This document shows, in pieces, positions 28,757-37,626 of a stretch of DNA of 64,000 bases. How positions within the stretch are numbered: the first letter of the stretch is position 1; each line of letters starts with the position of its first letter. Location of the stretch: positions 248,001-312,000 of the forward strand of contig NZ_WBVS01000003.1 of assembly GCF_009193305.1 (NCBI RefSeq). Reading direction: 5' to 3'. Made by a program: the position numbers and the translations under genes. Origin of the DNA: Bifidobacterium cebidarum. Lineage in GTDB: Bacteria > Actinomycetota > Actinomycetes > Actinomycetales > Bifidobacteriaceae. The notes beneath the pieces were generated by a model that searched no databases, was not told the origin of the DNA, and saw nothing but the letters and a program-made list of their open reading frames with translations.

Positions 28757-28793
28757 TATACATGATTATGCAGACTTATGTATAGTTATGCAC
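28757..28793. promoter_or_regulatory. Tandem ArgR boxes upstream of argC
   Basis: TATACATGATTATGCAG (28757-28773) and TATGTATAGTTATGCAC (28777-28793) are two adjacent A+T-rich sites with TATGCA-like half-sites, a spacing typical of ArgR hexamer operators. They overlap where the argC promoter must lie. Sequence similarity to the box before argG supports the call. Confidence 0.65.
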
Positions 28794-28846
28794 AGGTGTG
28801 TTGGCTCACTGGTCCAAAGCCAACACGGAAAGGAACCACTTGCGAA

Positions 28847-29485
28847 TCACGCGGCAATGGAATCGCTGGAGGAAGAGCCGGCACCACCGGTCAGCTGTTG
28901 CAACGCATCCTGATAGAGACTCATGGCGTCATATCCATTCAACGCCATCCAAACAACGGCCAGCGTATACAACACATTGAGTATCACTGCCGCCAGAGCC
29001 AGGCCAAAACCCTTCATATGGAAGGTACGGGTACGCCACATGGCCAGGATTCCCATCAATGCCGACAATACCGGCACAGGGAAGAACAATGCCAGAACGA
29101 AGGAAATAACCGCATACGAATCCCAATGCCCATACAGGGGATTCTGATTGGGATCGTTCAAATCAATGCCGTTGTAATAATGCGGCTGGTAGGGCTTGCC
29201 GTCTTGGTTGGAGGCGGGATTGCCCTGACCGAGCCGACCATATGGCTGACCCTGCGCTCCGGGATACCCGCCTGGGTAATATCCCGGCACATTCTGCCGC
29301 TGCGCAGCGTCACCGGACGCATTGCCCACTGCCTGCTGCGCCGCCGCAGTATTCTGCTTGGAATCGGATTCGGGAGCGCCATAGAGATATGGATTGTAAT
29401 TGGGACCATATTGCCCAGCCATGGCACCGTATTCAGGCTGTTTGTACTGCCCGTACTCCGGTGTTTGTTGTTCTGGCTGGCTCAT
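28847..29485 (-). CDS. DUF4190-like small membrane protein with Pro/Gln/Tyr-rich N-terminus
   Basis: A 212-residue protein. Residues 1 to about 115 are low-complexity and rich in Gln, Tyr, Pro, Gly and Asn (PEQQTPEYGQYKQPEYG, PGYYPGGYPGAQGQPYG). The C-terminal part has two to three hydrophobic helices (YAVISFVLALFFPVPVLSAL, GFGLALAAVILNVLYTLAVV), the arrangement of DUF4190 proteins. The ATG has AAGGAG five bases upstream. It sits between pheT and argC on the same strand. Its function is unknown; such proteins often lie at the actinobacterial membrane with the disordered part in the cytosol. Confidence 0.8.
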   Translation of the reverse strand: MSQPEQQTPEYGQYKQPEYGAMAGQYGPNYNPYLYGAPESDSKQNTAAAQQAVGNASGDAAQRQNVPGYYPGGYPGAQGQPYGRLGQGNPASNQDGKPYQPHYYNGIDLNDPNQNPLYGHWDSYAVISFVLALFFPVPVLSALMGILAMWRTRTFHMKGFGLALAAVILNVLYTLAVVWMALNGYDAMSLYQDALQQLTGGAGSSSSDSIAA

Positions 29486-29518
29486 GACGCTCCTTAACTG
29501 TCGTTCAAGTATGGGCAA

Positions 29519-29546
29519 GGCTCCCCTCAGTTGACTTCGGGGAGCC
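29519..29546 (-). terminator. Hairpin after pheT
   Basis: GGCTCCCC (29519-29526) pairs with GGGGAGCC (29539-29546) around a 12-base loop directly after the pheT stop. There is no clear T-run, so it may be a weak terminator or mRNA 3' stabiliser before the DUF4190 gene. Confidence 0.5.
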
Positions 29547-29554
29547 CAGGTAGG

Positions 29555-32164
29555 TCAGGCGCGCAGCTGCGCACCAATCTTTGCGGCCGCCGCGACGATA
29601 TCCGCACGAATCGCCTCGCTGTCTTCGGCAGAGAGCGTCTTGCTCGGGGAGCGGAAGACCACGGCGTAGGCCAGGGACTTCTTGCCTTCGCCCACCTGCT
29701 CACCGGTGAACACGTCGAACAATTCGATGGATTCGAGGTTGGCGCCTGCGGCTTCGCGAATCACGGCTTCCACCTGAGCGGCGCTGACCGTATCGTCCAC
29801 GGTGAACGCCAGATCCTGCTTGACCGGCGGGAAGGTGGAGATCGGCTTGGCCTGAACCGGCTTGCCAGTCAACGTGGCGAACAGGTCGGTCAGGTTCAGC
29901 TCGAAGGCGGCGGAATGCTCAGGGAAGCCCAGGGCCTCGTTGACACGCGGGTGCAGTTCGCCAACCCAACCGGCGAACACATCGCCGGCCATCACGCGGG
30001 CGGCGCGGCCCGGATGCCACTGTGCGGGAACATCGTCGGCGGCGGGCTGGTCGAGCGTGATGTTCGCACCGATACGACCGGCGATACGGCGCACGGCTTC
30101 CACGGCATCGGACCAATCGACCGGGCGCTTGCCGCCCAGCCAGCCGGCGTCTTCAGCCAGGCCGGTCAGGATACCGGCCACGTGGTCGGGCTGATCAGGC
30201 AGGCCGGCATCAAGTGCGGCCAGCTGCTCGTCGGTCGGACGTACGCCACCGGGCAGAGCCGGGATGGCGGGAGCGTTGGGATCCCACAGGTAGACATGGC
30301 CCAGCTCGTACAGGGAGACGTTCTCGATGCCGCGGCGGATGTTGCGCTGCACGGTGGTGGCCAGAGTAGGCAGAATCTCACGACGCAGGTACGGACGATC
30401 GCCGTACAGCGGGTTGGCGATCTCCACACTGACCTTCTTGGTGGATTCGGCATCATAACCGAAGGCCTTGTAGTCCTCGTCGCCCACGAACGGGTAGCTC
30501 AGCGCTTCCACCATGCCGTACTCGGCAAGTTCGTCCGCGATACGACGGCGACGCAGCTGGTTCGGGGTCAGGCCCACGAGGCCTTCCACCGGAGCCGGCG
30601 GCACGGTGACCGGAATCTGGTCGTAACCGACCAGTCGGGCGATCTCTTCGACCAAATCGCAAGGAGCGCCAAGATCCGGACGCCAGGTCGGCGGAGTCAC
30701 GGAGAATTCACCGTTACCGCCACCGGCAACGGTGCAGCCGATATCGGTGAGGATGTCGGAAATGCGGTTGATGTCCACATCGAGGCCGGCTACACGAGCC
30801 ACCTCCGAGGCCTTGAAGTGAATGACCTTGCGACGCTTGGTGTTGTTCACATCATTCGGGTGTTCGCTCGGCTCGCCATTGCCGTACTTGGCCAGCAGTT
30901 CGGCGGCCATCTGAGCGGCGGCCGGCTGCAGTGCGGTGTCCACGCCGCGTTCGAAACGACGGGAAGCCTCGGACGGGGTCTTGTGGCGGCGTGCGGAACG
31001 GGCGATGGTCACCTGATCGAAATGAGCGGCTTCCAAGAGGATGTTCTTGGTGTCGGCGGTCACTTCGCCGTACAGACCACCCATCACACCGGCAAGGCCG
31101 ATGATGCGGGAACCACGCTCGCCGTTCGGAGAGTCGGTGATGAGCAGATCTTCGACGCTGAGCTCATGTTCCTTGCCATCCAGCGTGGTGAGCTTCTCAC
31201 CGGCGTTGGCGCGACGGACCACAATCGGGCCTTCGAGCTTGTCGAGATCGTAGGCGTGCATCGGCTGGCCGAGATCCAGCATCACGTAGTTGGTCACGTC
31301 CACTGCCAGAGACAGGGAGCGCATGCCCGCACGGGTCAGGCGTCGACGCATCCAGTTCGGGGTCTTGGCGGTGGGATCGAAGTTCTTGACGATGCGGGCG
31401 TAGTAGCGGTCGCATCCGGGAACGCCGTGAATCGGGTTGTTGTCATCGATTTCGACGTCGATGTCCACCTTGGTGCCCGGCTGGTAGTCGGCCGGTTCCG
31501 GAGCCTTCTCGTTGAGGGCGATGGCCGGATCGGTGTACGGAGCACCGGTGGAGTGGTGGTATTCGCGGGCCACGCCACGGTAGGAGAGGGTGTAGCCACG
31601 ATCCGGGGTGATGTTGATCTCGAGCAGCGGCTGATCCAAATGCAGCAGATGCATGGCGTCCTGGCCGGGCTTGAGGGCCTCATACTCGGCCTTGGTGAAG
31701 CCGTACTCGCGCAGCAGGATGATGCCGTTGTGGTTGTCGCCAAGACCCAGCTCGCGCTCGGAAGCGCACATGCCGTTGGAGATGTGGCCGTAGGTCTTGC
31801 GCGGTTCGATCTTGAAGTCGCCCGGCAGCACGGCGCCCGGCAGCGTCACGACGACCTTTTCGCCGGCCTTCATGTTCGGAGCACCGCAGATGATGCCGCG
31901 CGGAACCTTGTTGCCATTCTCGTCGGTCTCATTCCATTCGTCACCGCAGTCCACATGGCACCAGTTGATGATCTTGCCGTTCTTCTGCGGTTCCGGGGTG
32001 GCGTCCACTACGTAGCCGACCACGATCGGGCCGGTCACCTGGGAGGCGTGAATCTCCTCTTCCTCAAGGCCCACCTTGACGAGGTCCTTGGCGAGCTGCT
32101 CATAGGTCAGGCCTTCAGGAACCTCGACATGGTCCTTGAGCCAATCGATATCGATCATAGGCAT
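29555..32164 (-). CDS. pheT: Phenylalanyl-tRNA synthetase beta subunit
   Basis: An 869-residue subunit of the alpha2-beta2 synthetase. Domains in order: N-terminal B1 region (MIDIDWLKDHVEVPEGLTYE), EMAP-like tRNA-binding domain (about residues 42-165, MKAGEKVVVTLPGAVLPG), B3/B4 editing domain (around MRSLSLAVDVTNYVMLDLGQP), B5 domain (about 445-520), catalytic-like core and C-terminal ferredoxin-fold anticodon-binding domain (about 775-868, FPPVKQDLAFTVDDTVSAAQ). Its ATG lies eight bases after GGGGAG, which is formed by the last codons of pheS. It forms an operon with pheS. Confidence 0.97.
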   Translation of the reverse strand: MPMIDIDWLKDHVEVPEGLTYEQLAKDLVKVGLEEEEIHASQVTGPIVVGYVVDATPEPQKNGKIINWCHVDCGDEWNETDENGNKVPRGIICGAPNMKAGEKVVVTLPGAVLPGDFKIEPRKTYGHISNGMCASERELGLGDNHNGIILLREYGFTKAEYEALKPGQDAMHLLHLDQPLLEINITPDRGYTLSYRGVAREYHHSTGAPYTDPAIALNEKAPEPADYQPGTKVDIDVEIDDNNPIHGVPGCDRYYARIVKNFDPTAKTPNWMRRRLTRAGMRSLSLAVDVTNYVMLDLGQPMHAYDLDKLEGPIVVRRANAGEKLTTLDGKEHELSVEDLLITDSPNGERGSRIIGLAGVMGGLYGEVTADTKNILLEAAHFDQVTIARSARRHKTPSEASRRFERGVDTALQPAAAQMAAELLAKYGNGEPSEHPNDVNNTKRRKVIHFKASEVARVAGLDVDINRISDILTDIGCTVAGGGNGEFSVTPPTWRPDLGAPCDLVEEIARLVGYDQIPVTVPPAPVEGLVGLTPNQLRRRRIADELAEYGMVEALSYPFVGDEDYKAFGYDAESTKKVSVEIANPLYGDRPYLRREILPTLATTVQRNIRRGIENVSLYELGHVYLWDPNAPAIPALPGGVRPTDEQLAALDAGLPDQPDHVAGILTGLAEDAGWLGGKRPVDWSDAVEAVRRIAGRIGANITLDQPAADDVPAQWHPGRAARVMAGDVFAGWVGELHPRVNEALGFPEHSAAFELNLTDLFATLTGKPVQAKPISTFPPVKQDLAFTVDDTVSAAQVEAVIREAAGANLESIELFDVFTGEQVGEGKKSLAYAVVFRSPSKTLSAEDSEAIRADIVAAAAKIGAQLRA

Positions 32165-32171
32165 GGCTGAA

Positions 32172-33239
32172 TCACTCCCCCATCACAAACTGTTCGGCGA
32201 AACGCACGTCGCCTTCAACCAGGTCGTGCATATCGTTGATGTCGCTGCGCAGCAGCAGCGTGCGCTCCATGCCCACGCCGAAGGCGAAGCCGGTGTACAC
32301 GTCCGGGTCGATGCCGGCGGACTTCAGCACGTTCGGGTTCACCATGCCGCAGCCGCCCCATTCGAGCCAGCCCGGGCCGCCCTTCTTATCAGGGAACCAC
32401 AGGTCGAGCTCGGCGCTCGGCTCAGTGAACGGGAAGTAGCTCGGACGCAGACGGGTCTTGGCCTCTGGGCCGAACATGGCCACGGCGAGCTTGTCCAGCA
32501 CGCCCTTCAAATCAGCCATGGTCAGGTGCTTGTCGACGGCGAGGGCTTCGCACTGGTGGAACACCGGGGTGTGGGTGGCGTCAAGCTCATCAGTGCGGAA
32601 CACACGGCCCGGGCTGGCGATGTACAGCGGCACACCGCGGGTGAGCAGTGCACGAACCTGATCGGATGAGGTCTGCGTACGCACCACCATGTTGGAGCCC
32701 ACGAAGCCTGCTGCGTCCTTGGCCTGATTGCCTTTGACGTAGAAGGTGTCCTGCATCTGGCGGGCCGGATGATCAGGGCCGAAGTTCAGGGAGTCGAAGT
32801 TGTACCATTCGGCTTCAATCTCCGGGCCGGAGGAGATCTGCCAGCCCATGGAGATGAAGAAGTCCTCGACATCTTCCATCAGCTTGGCCAGCGGATGGCG
32901 GGCGCCCAGCGGCTTGCGGTTCACCGGCAGCGTCATATCCACGGTTTCAGCAGCCAGGGCAGCCTTCTCGGCGGCTTCCTTGAGCTCGACTTCCTTGGGT
33001 CCATAGGCGCGGCCGAAGTCGGCGCGCAGCTTGCTCATGAGCTTGCCCGCGTCCTTCTTCTGATCTACAGGGAGCGAACCGATGGCCTTGCTGGCACGAG
33101 TCATCGCAGAATCAGCGCCTGCGTACTGTGTCTTGATGGCTTTCAGCTCCTCCAGATTGGAGGCGTTCTGGATTTTCTCGATGCCCTCGGCAACCGCAGC
33201 GGTTACCTGGTCGGCATCGAACACCATTTGTTCTGCCAC
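32172..33239 (-). CDS. pheS: Phenylalanyl-tRNA synthetase alpha subunit
   Basis: A 355-residue class II synthetase catalytic subunit. The N-terminal coiled coil (about residues 1-95) is followed by motif 1 around HPLAKLMEDVEDFFISMGW, motif 2 region TSSDQVRALL and VFRTDELDATHTPVFHQCE, and motif 3 FGVGMERTLLLR near the C-terminus. It starts with GTG preceded by AAAGGG. It is followed by pheT after seven bases. No T-box was seen in the 65-base gap to the upstream methyltransferase gene. Confidence 0.96.
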   Translation of the reverse strand: MAEQMVFDADQVTAAVAEGIEKIQNASNLEELKAIKTQYAGADSAMTRASKAIGSLPVDQKKDAGKLMSKLRADFGRAYGPKEVELKEAAEKAALAAETVDMTLPVNRKPLGARHPLAKLMEDVEDFFISMGWQISSGPEIEAEWYNFDSLNFGPDHPARQMQDTFYVKGNQAKDAAGFVGSNMVVRTQTSSDQVRALLTRGVPLYIASPGRVFRTDELDATHTPVFHQCEALAVDKHLTMADLKGVLDKLAVAMFGPEAKTRLRPSYFPFTEPSAELDLWFPDKKGGPGWLEWGGCGMVNPNVLKSAGIDPDVYTGFAFGVGMERTLLLRSDINDMHDLVEGDVRFAEQFVMGE

Positions 33240-33304
33240 GAGAACCCTTTCGTTCGATGATTACTCAACGCGGTTTTCTAATGTTTGCAGCGTATTTTCC
33301 AAAC

Positions 33305-34174
33305 TCACATTGTTTCAATATGACCCGACATAGCCAGGCTCATCAGCATGACCGCGGCCGAGGTGCCGAGGTTCAATGATTCGGCTTTGCCATAGAGCGG
33401 AATGGAGATGATGCGTCGGCACTGCTCCAGGATCTCCGTCTCCAACCCACGTGCCTCGTTGCCGAACAGCACTACTTTGGACTCAGCAACAGACGCTTGG
33501 TCGGCAAGCACCTGCGGCAAGCTCTCAGGCTTGCGATCGTTGGTGCCGTACACATCGGCCGCCCACACGTCCACATGTTGATCAGCAGCCCAGCTGAAGA
33601 ACTCTGCAGTTCCCATATGCAGTACCGGAATATGGAACAATGAGCCGACCGTGGATCGAATAACCTTCGGATTGAGCGGATCGACGCAATTGTCCACAAA
33701 AATCACGGCATCGCAGCCGGCTGCATCGGCCGCACGAATCACCGTGCCGGCGTTGCCCGGGTCGCGCACCTGCCAGAAGGCGGCAATCTGTGGCTTCTCC
33801 CCTAATTCAATATCTTCGGGGTCGCTCTGCATCGCCCGCGCATTGCCTACTGCCAGAATACCTTGCGCATCCTTGCTGATATGGCGGATGACATCACCAG
33901 TGCACTGGTGTACGTAAATCGTGGCATCCTGGGATTTGTCCACGATTTTCTCCAACGTGGACGAAATGATGCGCGGATGCTCCAGCGCTTGGGAAACCTC
34001 CACGTACAGGTCCTGTACTACGTCTGGCCGCCAGGTTACGGCTTCGCGCACCGCCTGCGGGCCTTCGATAAGGAAACGACCGGAGCGTTCGCGGCCTTTG
34101 GTACGGGCGAGGTCGGCGATACGGCGCACACGGTCCGACTTTGGATTATCGAGAATCTGGGCATTAATCGGCAT
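33305..34174 (-). CDS. SpoU/TrmH family RNA 2'-O-methyltransferase
   Basis: A 289-residue SPOUT methyltransferase. An N-terminal substrate-binding domain (SDRVRRIADLARTKGRERSG) is followed by the trefoil-knot motifs: QVRDPGNAGTVIRAADAAGCD, LFGNEARGL and ISIPLYGKAESLNLGTSAAVML. The last two are SpoU motifs 2 and 3 with the Asn-x-x-Ala-Arg-Gly and Ser-Leu-Asn residues. It lies directly upstream of pheST on the same strand, an association seen in many Gram-positive bacteria. The exact RNA target (23S rRNA or tRNA) cannot be read. Confidence 0.9.
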   Translation of the reverse strand: MPINAQILDNPKSDRVRRIADLARTKGRERSGRFLIEGPQAVREAVTWRPDVVQDLYVEVSQALEHPRIISSTLEKIVDKSQDATIYVHQCTGDVIRHISKDAQGILAVGNARAMQSDPEDIELGEKPQIAAFWQVRDPGNAGTVIRAADAAGCDAVIFVDNCVDPLNPKVIRSTVGSLFHIPVLHMGTAEFFSWAADQHVDVWAADVYGTNDRKPESLPQVLADQASVAESKVVLFGNEARGLETEILEQCRRIISIPLYGKAESLNLGTSAAVMLMSLAMSGHIETM

Positions 34175-34222
34175 AGGCTTTAGCCTACCGCAAGGTTGTA
34201 CAGCGGAGGTGAAATAAACTAC

Positions 34223-34313
34223 GCACCTTGAAAAGCACTGTGCTCATTAACGCTTTTCAAGCACCTTGAAAAGCACTGCGCTCATTAACGCTTTTCAAGC
34301 ACCTTGAAAAGCA
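34223..34313. repeat. 38-bp tandem repeat, two full and one partial unit
   Basis: Units at 34223-34260 and 34261-34298 differ at one base (TGTGC against TGCGC); the first 15 bases recur at 34299-34313. Each unit contains the perfect inverted repeat CTTGAAAAGC / GCTTTTCAAG, so each can form a hairpin with a T-containing arm. The ecfT stop codon lies in the second unit and its last four codons in the partial third. Confidence 0.9.
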
Positions 34314-35194
34314 AAATGCCAATTACCGGTGGCGACGGCTAGGGCTAGGGCGGCGAATGGAATGGCCAGGCAGATGGCGTAGAAGATCCAGTCGATGGCA
34401 TGAAGGCTGGAGACGCGGGCTTGGGAACGCGGGGCATCCGAGCCGAAGCCACGAGCCTCCATAGCGGTGGCCAACTTGGTGGCGCGGCGGATGGAAAGCA
34501 CCAACAAACCGAATGCCTGAGAAAGCGCACGCATGATGGCGTTGCCGTCACCCAAACCACGGGAACGCTGGGACAGCCCCAAAGCGCGCCAGTCATCCTG
34601 CAACAAGGTGAACATGCGCAGACCCGCCAGACCGCCATAAACGAACCGCGGGGAGAAATGCAGAATTTCCACCAAACCGTCAGCCAAGTCGGTGGGATCA
34701 AGCCCCAAAGCCAGAATCACACCGGGAACAGCAATGGCCGCCACACGAATGGCCGTGGCCAATGCCAGCGGGAATGACCCTTCGGAAATCACAATCCAGC
34801 CAGCGGACCATACAATCTCACCGGAGACTCGCGCATACAAGAACACCGAAATAAAGCTGCCAAGCGCGGCAATCCAGACGGGCCATGTCTTGCGGCATAC
34901 CGTCCACGGTGCCACGCCGCCGATCCATAACAGTATGAATTCGATGACCAGAGCGCTGGACGAAGACACCAAATCCAAGCTGAAGAACATCGGAATGCAC
35001 AGCAGCAGTGCGCCGATAATGCGGCTGACCGGATTGATACGCGCCACAAACCATGAGGGCGAAGCCAGTTTGACCGGTTCCACTCGCGTATCCTGCGGGC
35101 TGACGGTCACAGTATCGGCAATGCCATTCGCATCTTCAGAGACTTCGATCGCACGCTCATTATGCCGCATAGCAATCTGCACGGAATCGCTCAT
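34295..35194 (-). CDS. ECF transporter transmembrane T component (YkoC-like)
   Basis: A 299-residue CbiQ-family membrane protein, the T component of an energy-coupling factor transporter. The N-terminal 55 residues are hydrophilic, longer than usual. Five or six helices follow, with the cytosolic coupling motif region LGLSQRSRGLGDGN and ATKLATAMEARGFGSDAPRS, where the ARG-type coupling sequence AMEARGFG is typical. Its ATG overlaps the stop of the ATPase gene. Its last codons fall in a 38-bp repeat. Together with the upstream genes it forms a YkoEDC-type system. Confidence 0.88.
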   Translation of the reverse strand: MSDSVQIAMRHNERAIEVSEDANGIADTVTVSPQDTRVEPVKLASPSWFVARINPVSRIIGALLLCIPMFFSLDLVSSSSALVIEFILLWIGGVAPWTVCRKTWPVWIAALGSFISVFLYARVSGEIVWSAGWIVISEGSFPLALATAIRVAAIAVPGVILALGLDPTDLADGLVEILHFSPRFVYGGLAGLRMFTLLQDDWRALGLSQRSRGLGDGNAIMRALSQAFGLLVLSIRRATKLATAMEARGFGSDAPRSQARVSSLHAIDWIFYAICLAIPFAALALAVATGNWHFAFQGA

Positions 35195-36717
35195 GCCCGA
35201 CTCCCCTCCTGGAACATCACGCGACGCGCGTCCAACGCATTCACCAGCGCTTCATCGTGCGTCACCATGATCACGCACGAGCCTTGGTCTCGAATAGCGG
35301 CGATGAGTTTGACCATTTCGGTCCATGTGGTGAAATCCTGGCCGAATGTCGGTTCGTCCATCACCAATACCTGCGGTGCGGCAGCCAACATCGAGGCCAC
35401 GGACAGACGTCGTTTCTCACCGCCTGACAGTGTATATGGATTCGCTTGCGCGAATCGGGTCAGATTCATGCGTTCCAGCATCGAATCCGCGATGGCATAG
35501 GCCTCTTCTTGTGTTTTGCCCATTGACTTCGGGCCAACCGACACTTCATCACGTACGAAATTCGCGGCAAACTGGTGCTCCGGCTCCTGGAACACCATGC
35601 CGATACGGCCAAGCAGCTCGCGGCTCTTCCACATGATAGGCTCACGACGGTCTGCACGTGGAGCAAGATTCTCGGCTATCAGCACCTGCCCATCGACCGG
35701 CGGCAGCAGACCGGCCAGCGTCAACGCAAACGTCGACTTGCCGGCACCATTAGGCCCCATGAGGGCAGTGACTTCGCCGGGATAGAAATCAAGATTGACG
35801 CCAGCGCCCAGTGCGCTGCCTCGGCCAAAGCTCAGGTTCCGGCAGCTCAGCACCGGCATATGCTCGTTCAGTTCGTCGGCGGTCGCGGACACATTAGTCA
35901 CATTCACTGCCTTGGCAGCAGCTGATCCCGGGCGATAATCAGGAATCGTGCGGCCGGGCACCCATGCGCCGCCGGATGCCAATACATCGCCCATCGCCGC
36001 GAACACTTCGTCCGGCTTGCCATCGGCAATGACCGCGCCAGAAGGATCGCCGGGCTCCGGACGCCCCAGTACAATCACACGATCGACCATATCAAGCCAG
36101 ACATCGATGTGGTGTTCCACCACCACCATGGTCTGCCCGGTCGATTCCACGACTTTCTTGACCGCATCATGCACTTCGACCACTCCTTCAGGGTCGAGGT
36201 TGGCGGTCGGCTCGTCGAGCAGGAGCAGTCCGGGCTTCATGGCGAGTACGCCGGCCAATGCAAGGCGCTGGCGTTGGCCACCGGAAAGATGGCGAGTGGA
36301 GCGATTGAGGTCAAGATCCCCCAGACCAACAAGGTTCAGGGATTCACGCACGCGCTGCCAGATCTCCTCGCGCGGCACGTTAAGGTTTTCGCAGCCGAAT
36401 GCTGCATCATCGCCCAATCGTTCAAGAATGATCTGCGAGTCCGGGTCTTGGAGCACCAAGCCCACGCGGCCTCGCGCCTCGCGGGCGTCCACGCCGTCGA
36501 TGGTCAGCGAGCCTTCCTGTTCGCCTTCCTCATCGCCGCCGAGCACGCCGGCGAGTCCAGCCATCATCGTGCTTTTGCCGGCACCCGAAGCACCGAGTAA
36601 GAGTACACGTTCACCTGGCTGGATAGTGAAATCAACGGCACGCAACGCGAAATCCTTACGCGTTGCGTGCCTCCAGCCCCAGCCGTTGGCTTCAACGGCG
36701 GCCGGTTGTACCTGCAT
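35191..36717 (-). CDS. Duplicated ECF/YkoD-type ABC ATPase
   Basis: A 508-residue protein with two ABC ATPase domains in one chain. The first has Walker A GASGAGKST (near residue 41) and LSGGQRQRLALAGVLAMKPG with LLLLDEPTANLD. The second has GPNGAGKST (near 323), LSGGEKRRLSVASMLAAAPQ and VLVMDEPTFGQD. This fused EcfA-EcfA' arrangement is that of YkoD. The ATG overlaps the S-component stop (TGATG) and the stop overlaps the T component (ATGA), so all three genes are coupled. It powers uptake of the vitamin precursor bound by the S component. Confidence 0.92.
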   Translation of the reverse strand: MQVQPAAVEANGWGWRHATRKDFALRAVDFTIQPGERVLLLGASGAGKSTMMAGLAGVLGGDEEGEQEGSLTIDGVDAREARGRVGLVLQDPDSQIILERLGDDAAFGCENLNVPREEIWQRVRESLNLVGLGDLDLNRSTRHLSGGQRQRLALAGVLAMKPGLLLLDEPTANLDPEGVVEVHDAVKKVVESTGQTMVVVEHHIDVWLDMVDRVIVLGRPEPGDPSGAVIADGKPDEVFAAMGDVLASGGAWVPGRTIPDYRPGSAAAKAVNVTNVSATADELNEHMPVLSCRNLSFGRGSALGAGVNLDFYPGEVTALMGPNGAGKSTFALTLAGLLPPVDGQVLIAENLAPRADRREPIMWKSRELLGRIGMVFQEPEHQFAANFVRDEVSVGPKSMGKTQEEAYAIADSMLERMNLTRFAQANPYTLSGGEKRRLSVASMLAAAPQVLVMDEPTFGQDFTTWTEMVKLIAAIRDQGSCVIMVTHDEALVNALDARRVMFQEGSRA

Positions 36718-37316
36718 CAGACGCGAGCCTGGGCGCGACCGGACTCAAAGCGATCGAGCACGCCGGTGGCGGCGATCGCACGAGAGAGGAACCAGACCAC
36801 GATTCCGGCGATGATCAGGCCGGAGATGATGGAGCCCACGAGGTACCAGCCGACGCGCAGGAAGTTCCAGCCCGGGTTGGTGGCCCAGTAGTAGACCCAG
36901 CAGCCCACGCCGGCCAGAGCGCCGGAGAGCAGGGTGGTGCCGATGTTCCACTTCTTGTAGGCGAATACGGCGAAAGCGATTTCAGCGCCAAGGCCCTGGA
37001 TGATGCCGACGATCAGAGAACCGCCAACGCCCCACTGGTTGCCCAGGGTGAGCTCAAGGAAGGCGGCAAGGGTTTCAGCGAACAGTGCGGCACCCGGCTT
37101 GCGCACGATGATGGCGGCCAACGGACCGGCGAACAGCCAGAAGCCGTTGAGCAGGCCTTCGAAGCCCGGGGTGACGCTTTCGAACAGGGTCAGCGGAACA
37201 GCGCAGACGATGTCCCAGCCCCAGAAGATAACACCGGATGCAACGGCGATGATGGCGGCGACGACGATATCGACAACGCGCCACTTGTAGTTGGCCTTAG
37301 CCACAGCTTCAGTCAT
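36717..37316 (-). CDS. ECF transporter S component (YkoE-like, thiamine precursor)
   Basis: A 199-residue membrane protein with about six helices, matching YkoE-type S components (GVIFWGWDIVCAVPLTLFES, LNGFWLFAGPLAAIIVRKPG, GNQWGVGGSLIVGIIQGLGA). YkoE systems import hydroxymethylpyrimidine or thiamine. The TPP riboswitch just upstream strongly supports a thiamine-related substrate, which the protein alone would not prove. It is the first gene of the S-ATPase-T operon, coupled to the ATPase by overlapping TGATG. Confidence 0.88.
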   Translation of the reverse strand: MTEAVAKANYKWRVVDIVVAAIIAVASGVIFWGWDIVCAVPLTLFESVTPGFEGLLNGFWLFAGPLAAIIVRKPGAALFAETLAAFLELTLGNQWGVGGSLIVGIIQGLGAEIAFAVFAYKKWNIGTTLLSGALAGVGCWVYYWATNPGWNFLRVGWYLVGSIISGLIIAGIVVWFLSRAIAATGVLDRFESGRAQARV

Positions 37317-37401
37317 GATTGTGCCTTTTCTTCTCTTCTCATGCGTTTAAAGGCTGTGAAACCTTCAAATCGCTTGGGTTCAGGCACGGGTATGTAAGAG
37401 C

Positions 37402-37494
37402 GACAATTCCGTGACGAACGGCATTACCCGGTCACGTTCCATCGGTCGAGACTTGTATGTCTCCTCTCAGCCGCCTTAAGGCAGCTCCCGTGTC
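37402..37494 (-). ncRNA. TPP riboswitch upstream of the ykoEDC-like operon
   Basis: On the minus strand: ACGGGAGC, GGCTGAGAGG, a variable P3 stem, then CGACCGATGGAACGTGACC and GGGTAATGCCGTTCGTCACG, closed by GACA/TGTC. These are the conserved TPP aptamer elements. About 85 bases separate it from the S-component start and no terminator-like hairpin with T-run is visible there, so translational control is likely. This gap of about 310 bases holds only the riboswitch and the terminator of the next gene. Confidence 0.92.
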
Positions 37495-37560
37495 AACTCC
37501 ATGACTATAAGGCAAAGTGCAGTCAAAGGCAATAACTGCTATAAAACTTCAAAATAAATT

Positions 37561-37598
37561 TAGGGTCGAGCTTCGAAAATATCCGAAGCTCGACCCTA
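37561..37598 (-). terminator. Terminator after the giant surface protein gene
   Basis: TAGGGTCGAGCTTCG (37561-37575) pairs perfectly with CGAAGCTCGACCCTA (37584-37598), a 15-bp stem with an 8-base loop. The minus strand continues with AAATTTATTTTG. It lies 29 bases past the stop of the 2059-codon gene. Confidence 0.8.
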
Positions 37599-37626
37599 TG
37601 GTTTTACCTAATAGGCACCTCTACTG

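Noticed and set aside
29531-32170. 879-codon open frame on the plus strand
   Set aside because: It is the antisense shadow of pheT; its translation is His/Gln/Gly-rich without any recognisable domain, while the minus-strand frame is a complete PheT.
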